This document shows, piece after piece, positions 9,399 through 16,762 of a DNA stretch of 64,000 nt (positions are counted from its first letter, which is position 1; each line of letters starts with the position of its first letter). The DNA is taken from the NCBI GenBank assembly GCA_021820975.1, contig JAKADA010000004.1, positions 1 through 64,000 of the forward strand. The letters are read 5' to 3'. This DNA is from Bacillota bacterium. GTDB taxonomy: Bacteria > Bacillota > Bacilli > Alicyclobacillales > SLC66. The translations under genes were made by a program, and so were the position numbers. The notes below the pieces were generated by a model. The model saw nothing but the letters and a program-made list of their open reading frames with translations, ran no database searches and was not told where the DNA came from.

Positions 9399-10391
9399 TT
9401 ATTTCACTTGAGAAGAATTTCGTACAATAAGCTCTGTCGGTAGAAGCACAGGTTGTAATTCAGAATTTCCATTTAAAGCTTGAAATAAAAATTGAGCAGC
9501 TACTGCACCCATGTCATACATCGGTTGCCTCACTGTTGTCAGGGATGGCTGAACATATTCCGAGATAGGAATATTATCAAACCCTACAACCGCAACGTCC
9601 TCTGGAACGCGGATTCCTATTTCTATGAATGACTTCATAATTCCAATAGCCATTTCATCATTAGCAGAAAAAACCGCATCTGGCAGTATACCCATGGCGC
9701 TTAATAGCTTACCGATAGAATAACCACCTTCCTCCGTGAAGTGTCCGCAATAATCGAATCGTTTTGATTTTTGCACATGAAATTCATTCATTGCCGTCTC
9801 ATACCCTCGATAACGCAGCTCCGAGTCCAAAGAGTCGGAGGGTCCACATACAAATACAATGTTGCGATATCCAAGATTCAGCAGATGTTTTGTAACCTCA
9901 TAACCGCCTCTTTCGTTATCCACAAGTACACTGTACACATTTTCAGCAAGCAAGTTGCGATCAAGAACAACAATAGGTAAGTCTTTACCCGCAGCGTGAA
10001 TAATCGTCTCATCGTCTACATCTGGAGCCAAAATAATTGCACCATCAACTCGACGTTCTGACAACAAACGAACCGCTGCACTACCTATATGCCCGCCACC
10101 CGTTCCACTAGCAATTGTATTGTATTTGTTGCTAGTCGCCACATCTTGAACTCCACGAATAAGTTCCGAATAAAACGGACCACCCAAGTCATGTAAAAGG
10201 ATACAAACTGTATCTGTACGTCGCGCCTTTAGATCTCGGGCGATGCCGTTAGGTCGATACTGAAGACCCTGTGCTATTTCAAGCACACGACGCCGTGTAG
10301 ACTCTTTAACTCGCGGATCATTGTTCAAGGCGAGGGATACAGTAGACACCGCTAGTTTTGCAGCTTTGGCAACATCTTTAATCGTAGACAT
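9399..10391 (-). CDS. LacI-family transcriptional repressor
   Basis: A 330-residue regulator. Residues 1-50 are the LacI helix-turn-helix and hinge (TIKDVAKAAKLAVSTVSLAL, then RPNGIARDLKARRTDT); the rest is a periplasmic-binding-protein-like sugar sensor with VVGFDNIPISEYVQPSLTTV near the C-terminus. The family start MSTIKDVAK at 10391 was chosen, although its ribosome site is weak. The strong site AAAGGAGGTG sits about 45 bases upstream, next to a GTG in frame and an ATG out of frame that opens a 16-codon frame ending inside the repressor start. It heads the transporter-glycosidase operon and probably represses it and itself until the sugar binds. Confidence 0.88.
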   Translation of the reverse strand: MSTIKDVAKAAKLAVSTVSLALNNDPRVKESTRRRVLEIAQGLQYRPNGIARDLKARRTDTVCILLHDLGGPFYSELIRGVQDVATSNKYNTIASGTGGGHIGSAAVRLLSERRVDGAIILAPDVDDETIIHAAGKDLPIVVLDRNLLAENVYSVLVDNERGGYEVTKHLLNLGYRNIVFVCGPSDSLDSELRYRGYETAMNEFHVQKSKRFDYCGHFTEEGGYSIGKLLSAMGILPDAVFSANDEMAIGIMKSFIEIGIRVPEDVAVVGFDNIPISEYVQPSLTTVRQPMYDMGAVAAQFLFQALNGNSELQPVLLPTELIVRNSSQVK

Positions 10392-10453
10392 ATTTTTTTG
10401 CATCAGTGCATTGAACCTTCGCCTGCATGCAACCACCTCCTTTTGTTATTTTT

Positions 10454-10463
10454 GAAACGTTTC
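10454..10463 (-). promoter_or_regulatory. LacI-type operator of the sugar operon
   Basis: The palindrome GAAACGTTTC has the central CG typical of LacI-family operators. It begins about 13 bases downstream of the -10 element, so it covers the expected transcription start and first transcribed bases, a classic repressing position. Confidence 0.7.
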
Positions 10464-10475
10464 GATTTTATGAAT

Positions 10476-10504
10476 AGAATACACTACGATGTAAACGGTG
10501 TCAA
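10476..10504 (-). promoter_or_regulatory. SigA-type promoter of the lacI-transporter-GH35 operon
   Basis: Minus-strand -35 TTGACA (10499-10504) and -10 TATTCT (10476-10481) are separated by 17 bases and directly precede the palindromic operator. Confidence 0.75.
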
Positions 10505-10633
10505 TCAATTTTGTTATGAAGTGAATTCTAGAGTTATGATGAGTCTGAGGTGATCATGGCTCCTCGTCGACTAGCATGATTAGGATACCTAGTATCTATT
10601 CAACATGCATATAAGTCTTACGAATTATTACTT

Positions 10634-11656
10634 TTATAGGAGCACAATCGGACGAACGCGCGGCGACACTTCCCATAGTTGTTCAAATTGTATCACGTGC
10701 ATAGAAGAAAGAGACAATGCCGGTCCCACAGATTCCCACTGCCTGTTATTCCATTTTAAAACTCCCTGCTTTGATCCTCCCGTATAAAGCGAGTTGTGAT
10801 ATTTCACCAGCGCTGAGATAGCCGATAGCATTGAATAATGGCCAAGAGAGGTAAAGTGGTGCCCGTCCCATAATAAAACGCCATCTTGACCTGTTCCCAC
10901 CGCAAGTCGTTTGTTCCACAGAGCTAAAGACCATGCTCCTCCTCGATCTCCCAGCCAAATCCATCGATTATGCTGTAACTGATACACACCATTAACACCT
11001 GCTGCTATGATGAGCGATCCATGGTATGAGCAAAGGGAAGCTACGGTGATTGAGCTTGTCCGATCTCCTGGTTTACCAATGAGTATCCAATTGTGATAAC
11101 GCCACTCCCACACGCCATCGCCTTCAGTACCAGCATAAAGTTGCCCTTCGATCACCAAAAGCGAAGAAACGTCCACTTGATTCACCAAATTGTTAAAAGA
11201 TCCAAGCAAAGACCATTTCTTATGGCGATATTCCCAAATACCATCCCCACTTCCATTGTTAAAGGCTACAATGATACGATTTTTATAGGCGATCATTGCG
11301 GAAACGCCCTGTTGATCGGCCATCGTTCCCTGCGCCACGGGTTGCCAAAGTCCATCTTTCCATTGCCAAACACTCGTTTGATGACCAAAGCCATCATGCA
11401 ACCCTACCGTCAGTGTTCCGGATACCATAGCGGCTGATGTGATGCCCTGTTGATTGACTATGTCATTTGCCGTTCCAAGTTGTTGCCATGCGCGGTGTTG
11501 CCACAACCAAATACCGCCATCGGTAACAGCGACAAGGCCGGACTGAGCTAGATTATCTGAACGGGAACTCGAATGATGTAAAATCAGCCATATTCCCGAA
11601 CCCACGAGCAAGAAAACTACTATGATAAACGTGATTCGTCGAAATCCTGAATTCAT
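10634..11656 (-). CDS. membrane-anchored protein with seven Trp-rich repeats, probable beta-propeller
   Basis: Function not recognised. The 340-residue protein starts MNSGFRRITFIIVVFLLVG, one N-terminal transmembrane helix or uncleaved signal anchor, and the rest is outside the cell. Seven units each open with a short strand of the form G(I/V)WxW-x4-W-xxLG, for example GIWLWQHRAWQQLG, GVWEWRYHNWILIG and GVLKWNNRQWESVG, spaced 36-47 residues apart. That period and count fit a seven-bladed beta-propeller. AAAGGAG lies 11 bases before the ATG at 11656; upstream in-frame codons lack a site. It sits between the amylase and the sugar operon, so a surface carbohydrate-related or binding role is possible but unproven. 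Confidence 0.75.
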   Translation of the reverse strand: MNSGFRRITFIIVVFLLVGSGIWLILHHSSSRSDNLAQSGLVAVTDGGIWLWQHRAWQQLGTANDIVNQQGITSAAMVSGTLTVGLHDGFGHQTSVWQWKDGLWQPVAQGTMADQQGVSAMIAYKNRIIVAFNNGSGDGIWEYRHKKWSLLGSFNNLVNQVDVSSLLVIEGQLYAGTEGDGVWEWRYHNWILIGKPGDRTSSITVASLCSYHGSLIIAAGVNGVYQLQHNRWIWLGDRGGAWSLALWNKRLAVGTGQDGVLLWDGHHFTSLGHYSMLSAISALVKYHNSLYTGGSKQGVLKWNNRQWESVGPALSLSSMHVIQFEQLWEVSPRVRPIVLL

Positions 11657-11850
11657 GATGCACTTATCTCCTTTTGCCCCAAAAAGAGCAACACTCGAAC
11701 CAAATCCATGATACAGATAACTGCGAATCGAAATCATGGTGAGAATTCCCAGCCAGTCTGCTAAACGAATTTACGACCTAGGCAGTTTCTTCCCATCACA
11801 TTTGAAGCGAGTACCTATCTTAAGCACCGTTCTTCAAATTCCCTTAGCTT

Positions 11851-11894
11851 AAAAGACAGCGGAGCCTCTGGGTTGTTATAACCCTCGGGCTCCG
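11851..11894 (-). terminator. intrinsic terminator of the amylase gene
   Basis: CGGAGCC and GGGTT arms pair with AACCC and GGCTCCG around a five-base loop (11860-11894), followed on the minus strand by a T-rich tail including TCTTTT. It lies 19 bases past the amylase stop and separates it from the repeat-protein gene. Confidence 0.8.
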
Positions 11895-11913
11895 TAGTCA
11901 TCGTTATCTTGTA

Positions 11914-14325
11914 TTACTCAACGACAAAATTGAAATTGTTTCCGGCATTACTGTCCCACGTGCCACTTTGGTTGTAAAATGCGCTGTTAAATGTCGTGGC
12001 TCCCGTTGGAATGGTAATCGTGGCCGTCCATGTGCCGTTGGATTGCTTAGTCATCGGTGTTTCGGTTACGCCGGTCCATCCGTTGTAGCCCCAATGCATA
12101 GTCATTGAAGTAGCGGAAGCAGCTAACGAACCATCATACGTAATTGTGGCCGTCTGTCCTGCAACAAGCGGCGTTGGATTGGTCGATACGGCTGTCAACG
12201 TGCTTCCTGTTTGTTCCAAAATCGTTGCGTAATGTCCGTCCGAGGTCACGCTGATGTTACCATTAGTATCCACGGTGTAGGAGCTTGGTTCCGTGACACC
12301 ATTGACAAGCGGCGTCACGTTGGTCAACGTACTGCCATAGGCGGCGCCTGCTTCGTATGCGGGGATCGTTTCTGTTTGCGTCGAGTTACTGTTATTTAGG
12401 ACAACAATGAATCGCTGGTTCGCATCAACCCGAGCATACGAATACACATTCGTATTATTGTCCGCCACCAGGGTCATGAACGAACCATCTTGTAAAGCGC
12501 TGTTCTTTTCACGCATCCGTACAAGTTGTTGATATAACTGGAACACGCTGTTGCCGCCGTTGGCTACCTGGCTCCAATCAAATGTCCAGCGTTTTCCTGC
12601 ATCGTTCGTACCGCCACCCATCATGCCGTATTCATCGCCATAGTAAATGGTAGGTAGCCCAACATAGGTGAATTGTAAGAACGCGCCAAGATAATCTTTC
12701 CAATAATTTGGGGTACCGCCGTACGGCTCCGTAAATGTACTGCCACTTGGCGTTGTGTACGTTTTGTAGTTAATTGTACTGGCAGACCGTTCGCCAAATC
12801 TCGGAACATCTTGCGTACTAAGTTCATTAACTTGCACTAATTGAGCCGGACGTGGGGCTTGCACCAACGTATCGTGTAACCACGTATCCAAACTCGTTGT
12901 AGAGATGGAATTGGCATTAAATCCATCATCATACCCTGTGATCCACTCGGATGCCGGCTGCAAGAAACCGTTGTAATTCACGGAACTATCCCATTGTGTT
13001 CCATTGAGCCATTCGTACGGTTGTGATCCCTCAAACCACTCACCGAAGATAAAGGCATTCGGATTCACGCTTTTAACCGCTGTCCGAAACGTTGTCCACC
13101 ACTGGTGGTTCGTGGGATCATTGTAGTTTCCGTTCGCTTCTGGATCATAGCCGTTAGCGCCAACGTGCCCTGGCGCATCCAGTCGCCATCCATCAATGCC
13201 ATAGGGACTTTGTAAATACGTTTGAGCGACATTTTCAATCTGGCTTTGCAGTGCTGAGGATCCGTAATTTAACTTAGGCAGATTTGAAACGCCCGCAAAG
13301 GTCGCGTATTGATTGGGCCAACTGGTAAATGTATAGTATGGATAATATTGACTTGATTGACTGGCTTGAGCACTTTGAAACCAAGCATTACTCGCGCCGG
13401 TATGATTGAAAACACCATCCAGCACAATTTTTCCTGACTGCCCTGCAGGATCGGTGCTGTTATGCACATCGGTGATCAATTGTTCCAACGCTGTGTTGCC
13501 GCCAAAGTGAGGATCAACTTGGTAGTAATTCTGCGTATCATACTTGTGGTTTGTATTAGCGGTGAAAATAGGATTGAGATATAAAATATTTGCTCCAAGA
13601 GATTGCGTAATATAGGGAAGCTTTTGGTCAACGCCCTCTAAATCTCCCCCAGCAAAAGCGACTTGGTCAGTTCCACCCATGTTACCAAGTTCCGGATCTT
13701 GTCCCCAGGATAACTGAACGGTCGGATTGCCATACCAGGAATAAGCTCCGTTGGTCACATCGTTTGTCGTATTGCCATTGTAAAACCGGTCCACGAAAAT
13801 CTGGTACATAACACCGGTTTGTGCCCATGATGGTGTGGTAAAGCCGGGAACAACCCAGAAATCCCCGCTTGTTGCCGTTGTTCCAGGCGCCGTGGAAGAA
13901 GGACCATATCCGTTGTAATACGCAGTCGAAGAATTGTCGTTAGCCTGAAAATAATAATAGTAAGGATCGCCGGTAGGCGGAATTTCAGCCTGCCAAAAAT
14001 CATAGACTCCGTTGACGTCAGAACCCTCATTCACCATAGGAATATAGGTGGTTGATCCTGTCGTTAAATCATACACGACAACGTTTGCACTGGTAAGATT
14101 ATTATGCGTGGTTCGCAAGGTAACCGTGACCGGTTGAGATGAAGTTGGTTCCTGTGGTGTCATGTACTGTGGGCCTTGATCCGAAAACAGCCCGTTCCAT
14201 TGCACCGTACTATAGGACGTGGCCGCCATGCTCGGCATAGGCGAAAGCGCCATCATCATACCCGACAAAAGAGATGCCGCCGTTATCACTGACAGCCACC
14301 GCGTTTTAAAGCGCGGTTTTTTCAT
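11914..14325 (-). CDS. secreted GH13 alpha-amylase/neopullulanase-type enzyme with starch-binding C-terminus
   Basis: An 803-residue exported enzyme acting on alpha-glucans. A signal peptide ends near SMAA-TS. Residues about 40-150 form an N-terminal beta-sandwich of the CBM34 kind; about 160-600 form the GH13 barrel. Region I is DGVFNHTG, region II GWRLDAPGH (nucleophile Asp383), region III FGEWFEG (acid/base Glu429), and region IV reads STQDVPRF (Asp506). Region IV normally has His-Asp; here Gln505 replaces the His. The last about 90 residues (MHWGYNGWTGVTETPM) resemble CBM25/26 starch-binding modules. The gene has its own promoter, a LacI-type operator, a GGAGGA ribosome site and its own terminator, so it is monocistronic and sugar-regulated. 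Confidence 0.88.
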   Translation of the reverse strand: MKKPRFKTRWLSVITAASLLSGMMMALSPMPSMAATSYSTVQWNGLFSDQGPQYMTPQEPTSSQPVTVTLRTTHNNLTSANVVVYDLTTGSTTYIPMVNEGSDVNGVYDFWQAEIPPTGDPYYYYFQANDNSSTAYYNGYGPSSTAPGTTATSGDFWVVPGFTTPSWAQTGVMYQIFVDRFYNGNTTNDVTNGAYSWYGNPTVQLSWGQDPELGNMGGTDQVAFAGGDLEGVDQKLPYITQSLGANILYLNPIFTANTNHKYDTQNYYQVDPHFGGNTALEQLITDVHNSTDPAGQSGKIVLDGVFNHTGASNAWFQSAQASQSSQYYPYYTFTSWPNQYATFAGVSNLPKLNYGSSALQSQIENVAQTYLQSPYGIDGWRLDAPGHVGANGYDPEANGNYNDPTNHQWWTTFRTAVKSVNPNAFIFGEWFEGSQPYEWLNGTQWDSSVNYNGFLQPASEWITGYDDGFNANSISTTSLDTWLHDTLVQAPRPAQLVQVNELSTQDVPRFGERSASTINYKTYTTPSGSTFTEPYGGTPNYWKDYLGAFLQFTYVGLPTIYYGDEYGMMGGGTNDAGKRWTFDWSQVANGGNSVFQLYQQLVRMREKNSALQDGSFMTLVADNNTNVYSYARVDANQRFIVVLNNSNSTQTETIPAYEAGAAYGSTLTNVTPLVNGVTEPSSYTVDTNGNISVTSDGHYATILEQTGSTLTAVSTNPTPLVAGQTATITYDGSLAASATSMTMHWGYNGWTGVTETPMTKQSNGTWTATITIPTGATTFNSAFYNQSGTWDSNAGNNFNFVVE

Positions 14326-14348
14326 GCTGATTCCTCCTTTTTTTCAAT

Positions 14349-14360
14349 GCAATCGTTTGC
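14349..14360 (-). promoter_or_regulatory. LacI/MalR-type operator before the amylase
   Basis: GCAATCGTTTGC, an imperfect palindrome of the form GCAANCGNTTGC around a central CG, lies between the promoter and the amylase ribosome site. MalR-like LacI repressors that control maltose genes bind sites of this shape. The cognate regulator is not certain; the one encoded at 9399 has a different candidate site, GAAACGTTTC. Confidence 0.6.
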
Positions 14361-14407
14361 CTAACAGTTAAAACTCAAATCATGGTGAAATCTGCTAGGT
14401 TGTTCCT

Positions 14408-14436
14408 ATCATATCTCATCGCGAATCCGTTTTCAA
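14408..14436 (-). promoter_or_regulatory. SigA-type promoter of the amylase gene
   Basis: -35 TTGAAA (14431-14436) and -10 TATGAT (14408-14413) with a 17-base spacer, about 80 bases before the start codon. Confidence 0.7.
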
Positions 14437-14495
14437 GAAATAATCACATAAAAATTCCATAATATCGTAATATTAATGTAATGTGAGTGTGATTT

Positions 14496-15461
14496 TTATG
14501 CTAACACAAATCGAATGGGATAGGTTTCATGCAGATTCTGAACCCATTGATTAAAAGCTGATTGTTGGCGTTGTTGAAGTAAATATTGGCCAATTGAGAT
14601 AGCCACTGCAGGAAAAGGCTGCGTCACCCGCATATCTACACGAATAATATGATAGCCATACTTAGAATAAATAGGCGAACTTATTTCTCCAATCGGCAAT
14701 TTCATCACCGTTTTCGCAACCGATTGCACTAACGAAGAAACTTGTACATCTGTATAAAGACCCCCTTGGTATTTTGTCCCCGTATCTGTTGAAAATTTTT
14801 GGGCAAGTACCTCTATCGCATCCCCTTGATTACTGAGTTGAATCACCTTTTGTGCCAACTGTTCCGTGGGAACGACAACTTGATTAAGAGTTACATAGGT
14901 AAATTGCGTTTGATGAGCAGCATAATAGGCCTGAATTTGTTTTTGGGTAACTGGTTTCCCTAGCGATGTCTCAAAGCGGCTGTCTAGTAAAGAATCAGCG
15001 ATAAATTGACGAATTACAGCGGACGATAGATGCAAGGACTTTTGTTGTTGATCAAGAGCTTGTATGGACCCGTGATACACTTGCTTAGCCAAGGTCTGTT
15101 CAAATTGCTTGATCTCTTGGGATACTTGAGCTGACGAAATCTTGATACCTCGTTTTACCGCAGTTTGCGGTACCAACTGATCCAAAATCATCGATTTAGT
15201 CACCATCGCCTCCTCATAGAAGGTGGAAATGGGAAATGGATGACCGTATACCCATTCATAGAAACGGTACTGTTCGTTGAGAAACGCGCCGCGAATCGGT
15301 GTCTTTCCGATGTAGCCGATAATCTGCTGATCGGGCACCAACGTTAAAGCGCCCTCGGAAATTGCCGACTGCGCGAACACGCGATGTGACGATACTGCCC
15401 CTCCTAAACCTGCAATCAATATCGATGCCGATAATAAACTACGAATCGATAGAAGTTTCAT
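14496..15461 (-). CDS. exported parvulin-type peptidyl-prolyl isomerase/foldase (PrsA/SurA-like)
   Basis: A 321-residue protein with an N-terminal signal sequence (MKLLSIRSLLSASILIAGLG, then VFAQS), a SurA/PrsA-like helical N-domain and a PpiC parvulin domain at about 180-290 (FSTDTGTKYQGGLY and SSPIYSKYGYHIIRVDMR). It has no lipobox cysteine, unlike Bacillus PrsA, so it is either released or anchored by the signal. The ATG at 15461 has GGGAGG six bases upstream; upstream in-frame codons lie within the EAL gene. Its first 23 bases overlap the EAL gene, so the two are coupled. It lies directly upstream of the secreted amylase gene, and PrsA-like foldases are known to help secreted amylases fold; a dedicated role here is inference. 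Confidence 0.85.
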   Translation of the reverse strand: MKLLSIRSLLSASILIAGLGGAVSSHRVFAQSAISEGALTLVPDQQIIGYIGKTPIRGAFLNEQYRFYEWVYGHPFPISTFYEEAMVTKSMILDQLVPQTAVKRGIKISSAQVSQEIKQFEQTLAKQVYHGSIQALDQQQKSLHLSSAVIRQFIADSLLDSRFETSLGKPVTQKQIQAYYAAHQTQFTYVTLNQVVVPTEQLAQKVIQLSNQGDAIEVLAQKFSTDTGTKYQGGLYTDVQVSSLVQSVAKTVMKLPIGEISSPIYSKYGYHIIRVDMRVTQPFPAVAISIGQYLLQQRQQSAFNQWVQNLHETYPIRFVLA

Positions 15462-16179
15462 CTTGGCCTCCCGAAAGTAAACTTGACATGGGTCTTCCCC
15501 AATAATATCCCTGCTGTAGCGATATACCGAGTGAAAACAAATATTGAGCTTGTTGCTCCGTCTCAACACCTTCGGCGATGACCTTATCTTCACCCAGTGT
15601 TTGAAGAAGAAATTCTAAAAACCTATGATATACGGGTGTATACGGGAGATTACTACAAAAGAGTCGATCGAGCTTAATATAATCAGGCATAAGATTCAAC
15701 AGCATCTCTATGGTATGCGCACCAACTCCAACATCATCTAGAGCTACACGAATACCAGCTTGTCGCAATACCTCTATAGCACCTTTTACTATCTTCGAAT
15801 CATACGGTACGCTTTCAAGAAGTTCTACTACTACGCGGCTTCTAAGGAAATCGCTTTCATAGTAACGACAACAAAGCCAATCGACAAACGATCTATTCTC
15901 TAAATGTTTGGGAATGATATTCATGAAAAGTAACGATGACGAATCAGAGAAATGATGCAACGATGATTGAATGGCCCTTTGCTCAGCCATCTCACCTTCA
16001 CCTTGTACAATCATATCCTCAAACCATTTATCTGGTGACACAACCACATGAAGAATTTCCGGGCGAACCAGAGCTTCAAAAGCAACTATGTTACCGTCAG
16101 ACACAATTGGCTGATACACTGTCCTGATCTGATAGTCCATACACTTGATGGATCGTGGTATCAGCTCACCTCTGACCAA
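15439..16179 (-). CDS. EAL-domain cyclic-di-GMP phosphodiesterase
   Basis: A 246-residue stand-alone EAL domain without transmembrane or sensor segments. The catalytic set appears complete: FEALVR (Glu35), FMNIIP (Asn87), VVELLES (Glu119), ALDDVGVG (Asp148/149), YIKLDRLF (Lys169), EGVETEQQ (Glu203) and LQQGYYWGRP. It should therefore hydrolyse cyclic di-GMP in the cytosol. The start is TTG at 16179, set by the strong site AAGGAGGT seven bases upstream; an ATG at 16140 is the alternative. Its 3' end overlaps the exported foldase gene, an uncommon partnership. No partner cyclase is in the window. Confidence 0.88.
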   Translation of the reverse strand: MVRGELIPRSIKCMDYQIRTVYQPIVSDGNIVAFEALVRPEILHVVVSPDKWFEDMIVQGEGEMAEQRAIQSSLHHFSDSSSLLFMNIIPKHLENRSFVDWLCCRYYESDFLRSRVVVELLESVPYDSKIVKGAIEVLRQAGIRVALDDVGVGAHTIEMLLNLMPDYIKLDRLFCSNLPYTPVYHRFLEFLLQTLGEDKVIAEGVETEQQAQYLFSLGISLQQGYYWGRPMSSLLSGGQDETSIDS

Positions 16180-16581
16180 TCAAGGCACCTCCTTTAGGCA
16201 TGATTTAAGAAGTCGCCTTTCGAAATGTATGCAAGCCATCCCTCATGATTGCAGAACAAAATGGATTCATGGTCGATAACTACTACTTAGGCAACATTGC
16301 CTCGATTCCGAACAGTCTGTCTACCATTTTATCTGATAAGATTTGCTGTCGAATTATGTCGAGGTGGACTTATTTTACCGATGACTGAATGCGTTTTCAA
16401 GAATAACTTTCTGAATTTATGGATTCGCAGTAGCTGGCCTAACTAAAATTGACAGATTCGACGAATATACTTATACTCTTACTACTCCAATCGGATTTAT
16501 ACTATGCATACAGGATGATATCGCCAAAGCATTAGAACCAATATTTGATAACAAAAGTATATAGTTTTTCACACAAAACAC
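16180..16581 (-). other. 400-base intergenic region: promoter and long leader of the EAL gene
   Basis: No coding region is convincing here. The minus strand holds a likely promoter (16372-16400), giving an untranslated leader of roughly 190 bases that includes a small hairpin, GGCAATGTTGCC. The leader does not match the cyclic-di-GMP riboswitch consensus as far as can be judged by eye. The part between the promoter and the tRNA terminator is AT-rich and shows nothing recognisable. Confidence 0.5.
16372..16400 (-). promoter_or_regulatory. putative SigA-type promoter of the EAL-foldase pair
   Basis: -35 TTGAAA (16395-16400) and -10 TAAAAT (16372-16377), spacer 17 bases, about 190 bases upstream of the TTG start. 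Confidence 0.5.
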
Positions 16582-16620
16582 AAAGTGGATGGTAGGTAAT
16601 TCTAGCCTACCATCCACTTT
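16582..16620 (-). terminator. terminator of tRNA-Thr
   Basis: A perfect 15-base stem, AAAGTGGATGGTAGG pairing with CCTACCATCCACTTT around a nine-base loop, is followed on the minus strand by a T-rich run. It starts 20 bases past the tRNA 3' end. Confidence 0.85.
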
Positions 16621-16639
16621 GATCTTACGCGATTTCCTA

Positions 16640-16715
<76 letters not shown>

Positions 16716-16732
16716 AAAACAACAACATAAAT

Positions 16733-16762
16733 AATATAACACAGCTGAATCAGTATTGTCAA
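16733..16762 (-). promoter_or_regulatory. promoter of tRNA-Thr
   Basis: -35 TTGACA (16757-16762) and -10 TATATT (16733-16738) with 18-base spacing, about 18 bases before the tRNA 5' end. The -35 element overlaps the stop region of the radical SAM gene. Confidence 0.75.

Noticed and set aside
10501..10633. Palindrome GATACCTAGTATC as terminator of the repeat-protein gene
   Set aside because: Short stem and no T-run; left unassigned.
16180..16371. Possible cyclic-di-GMP riboswitch in the leader of the EAL gene
   Set aside because: The conserved core sequences of the GEMM-I and GEMM-II classes are not recognisable; only a small hairpin is present.
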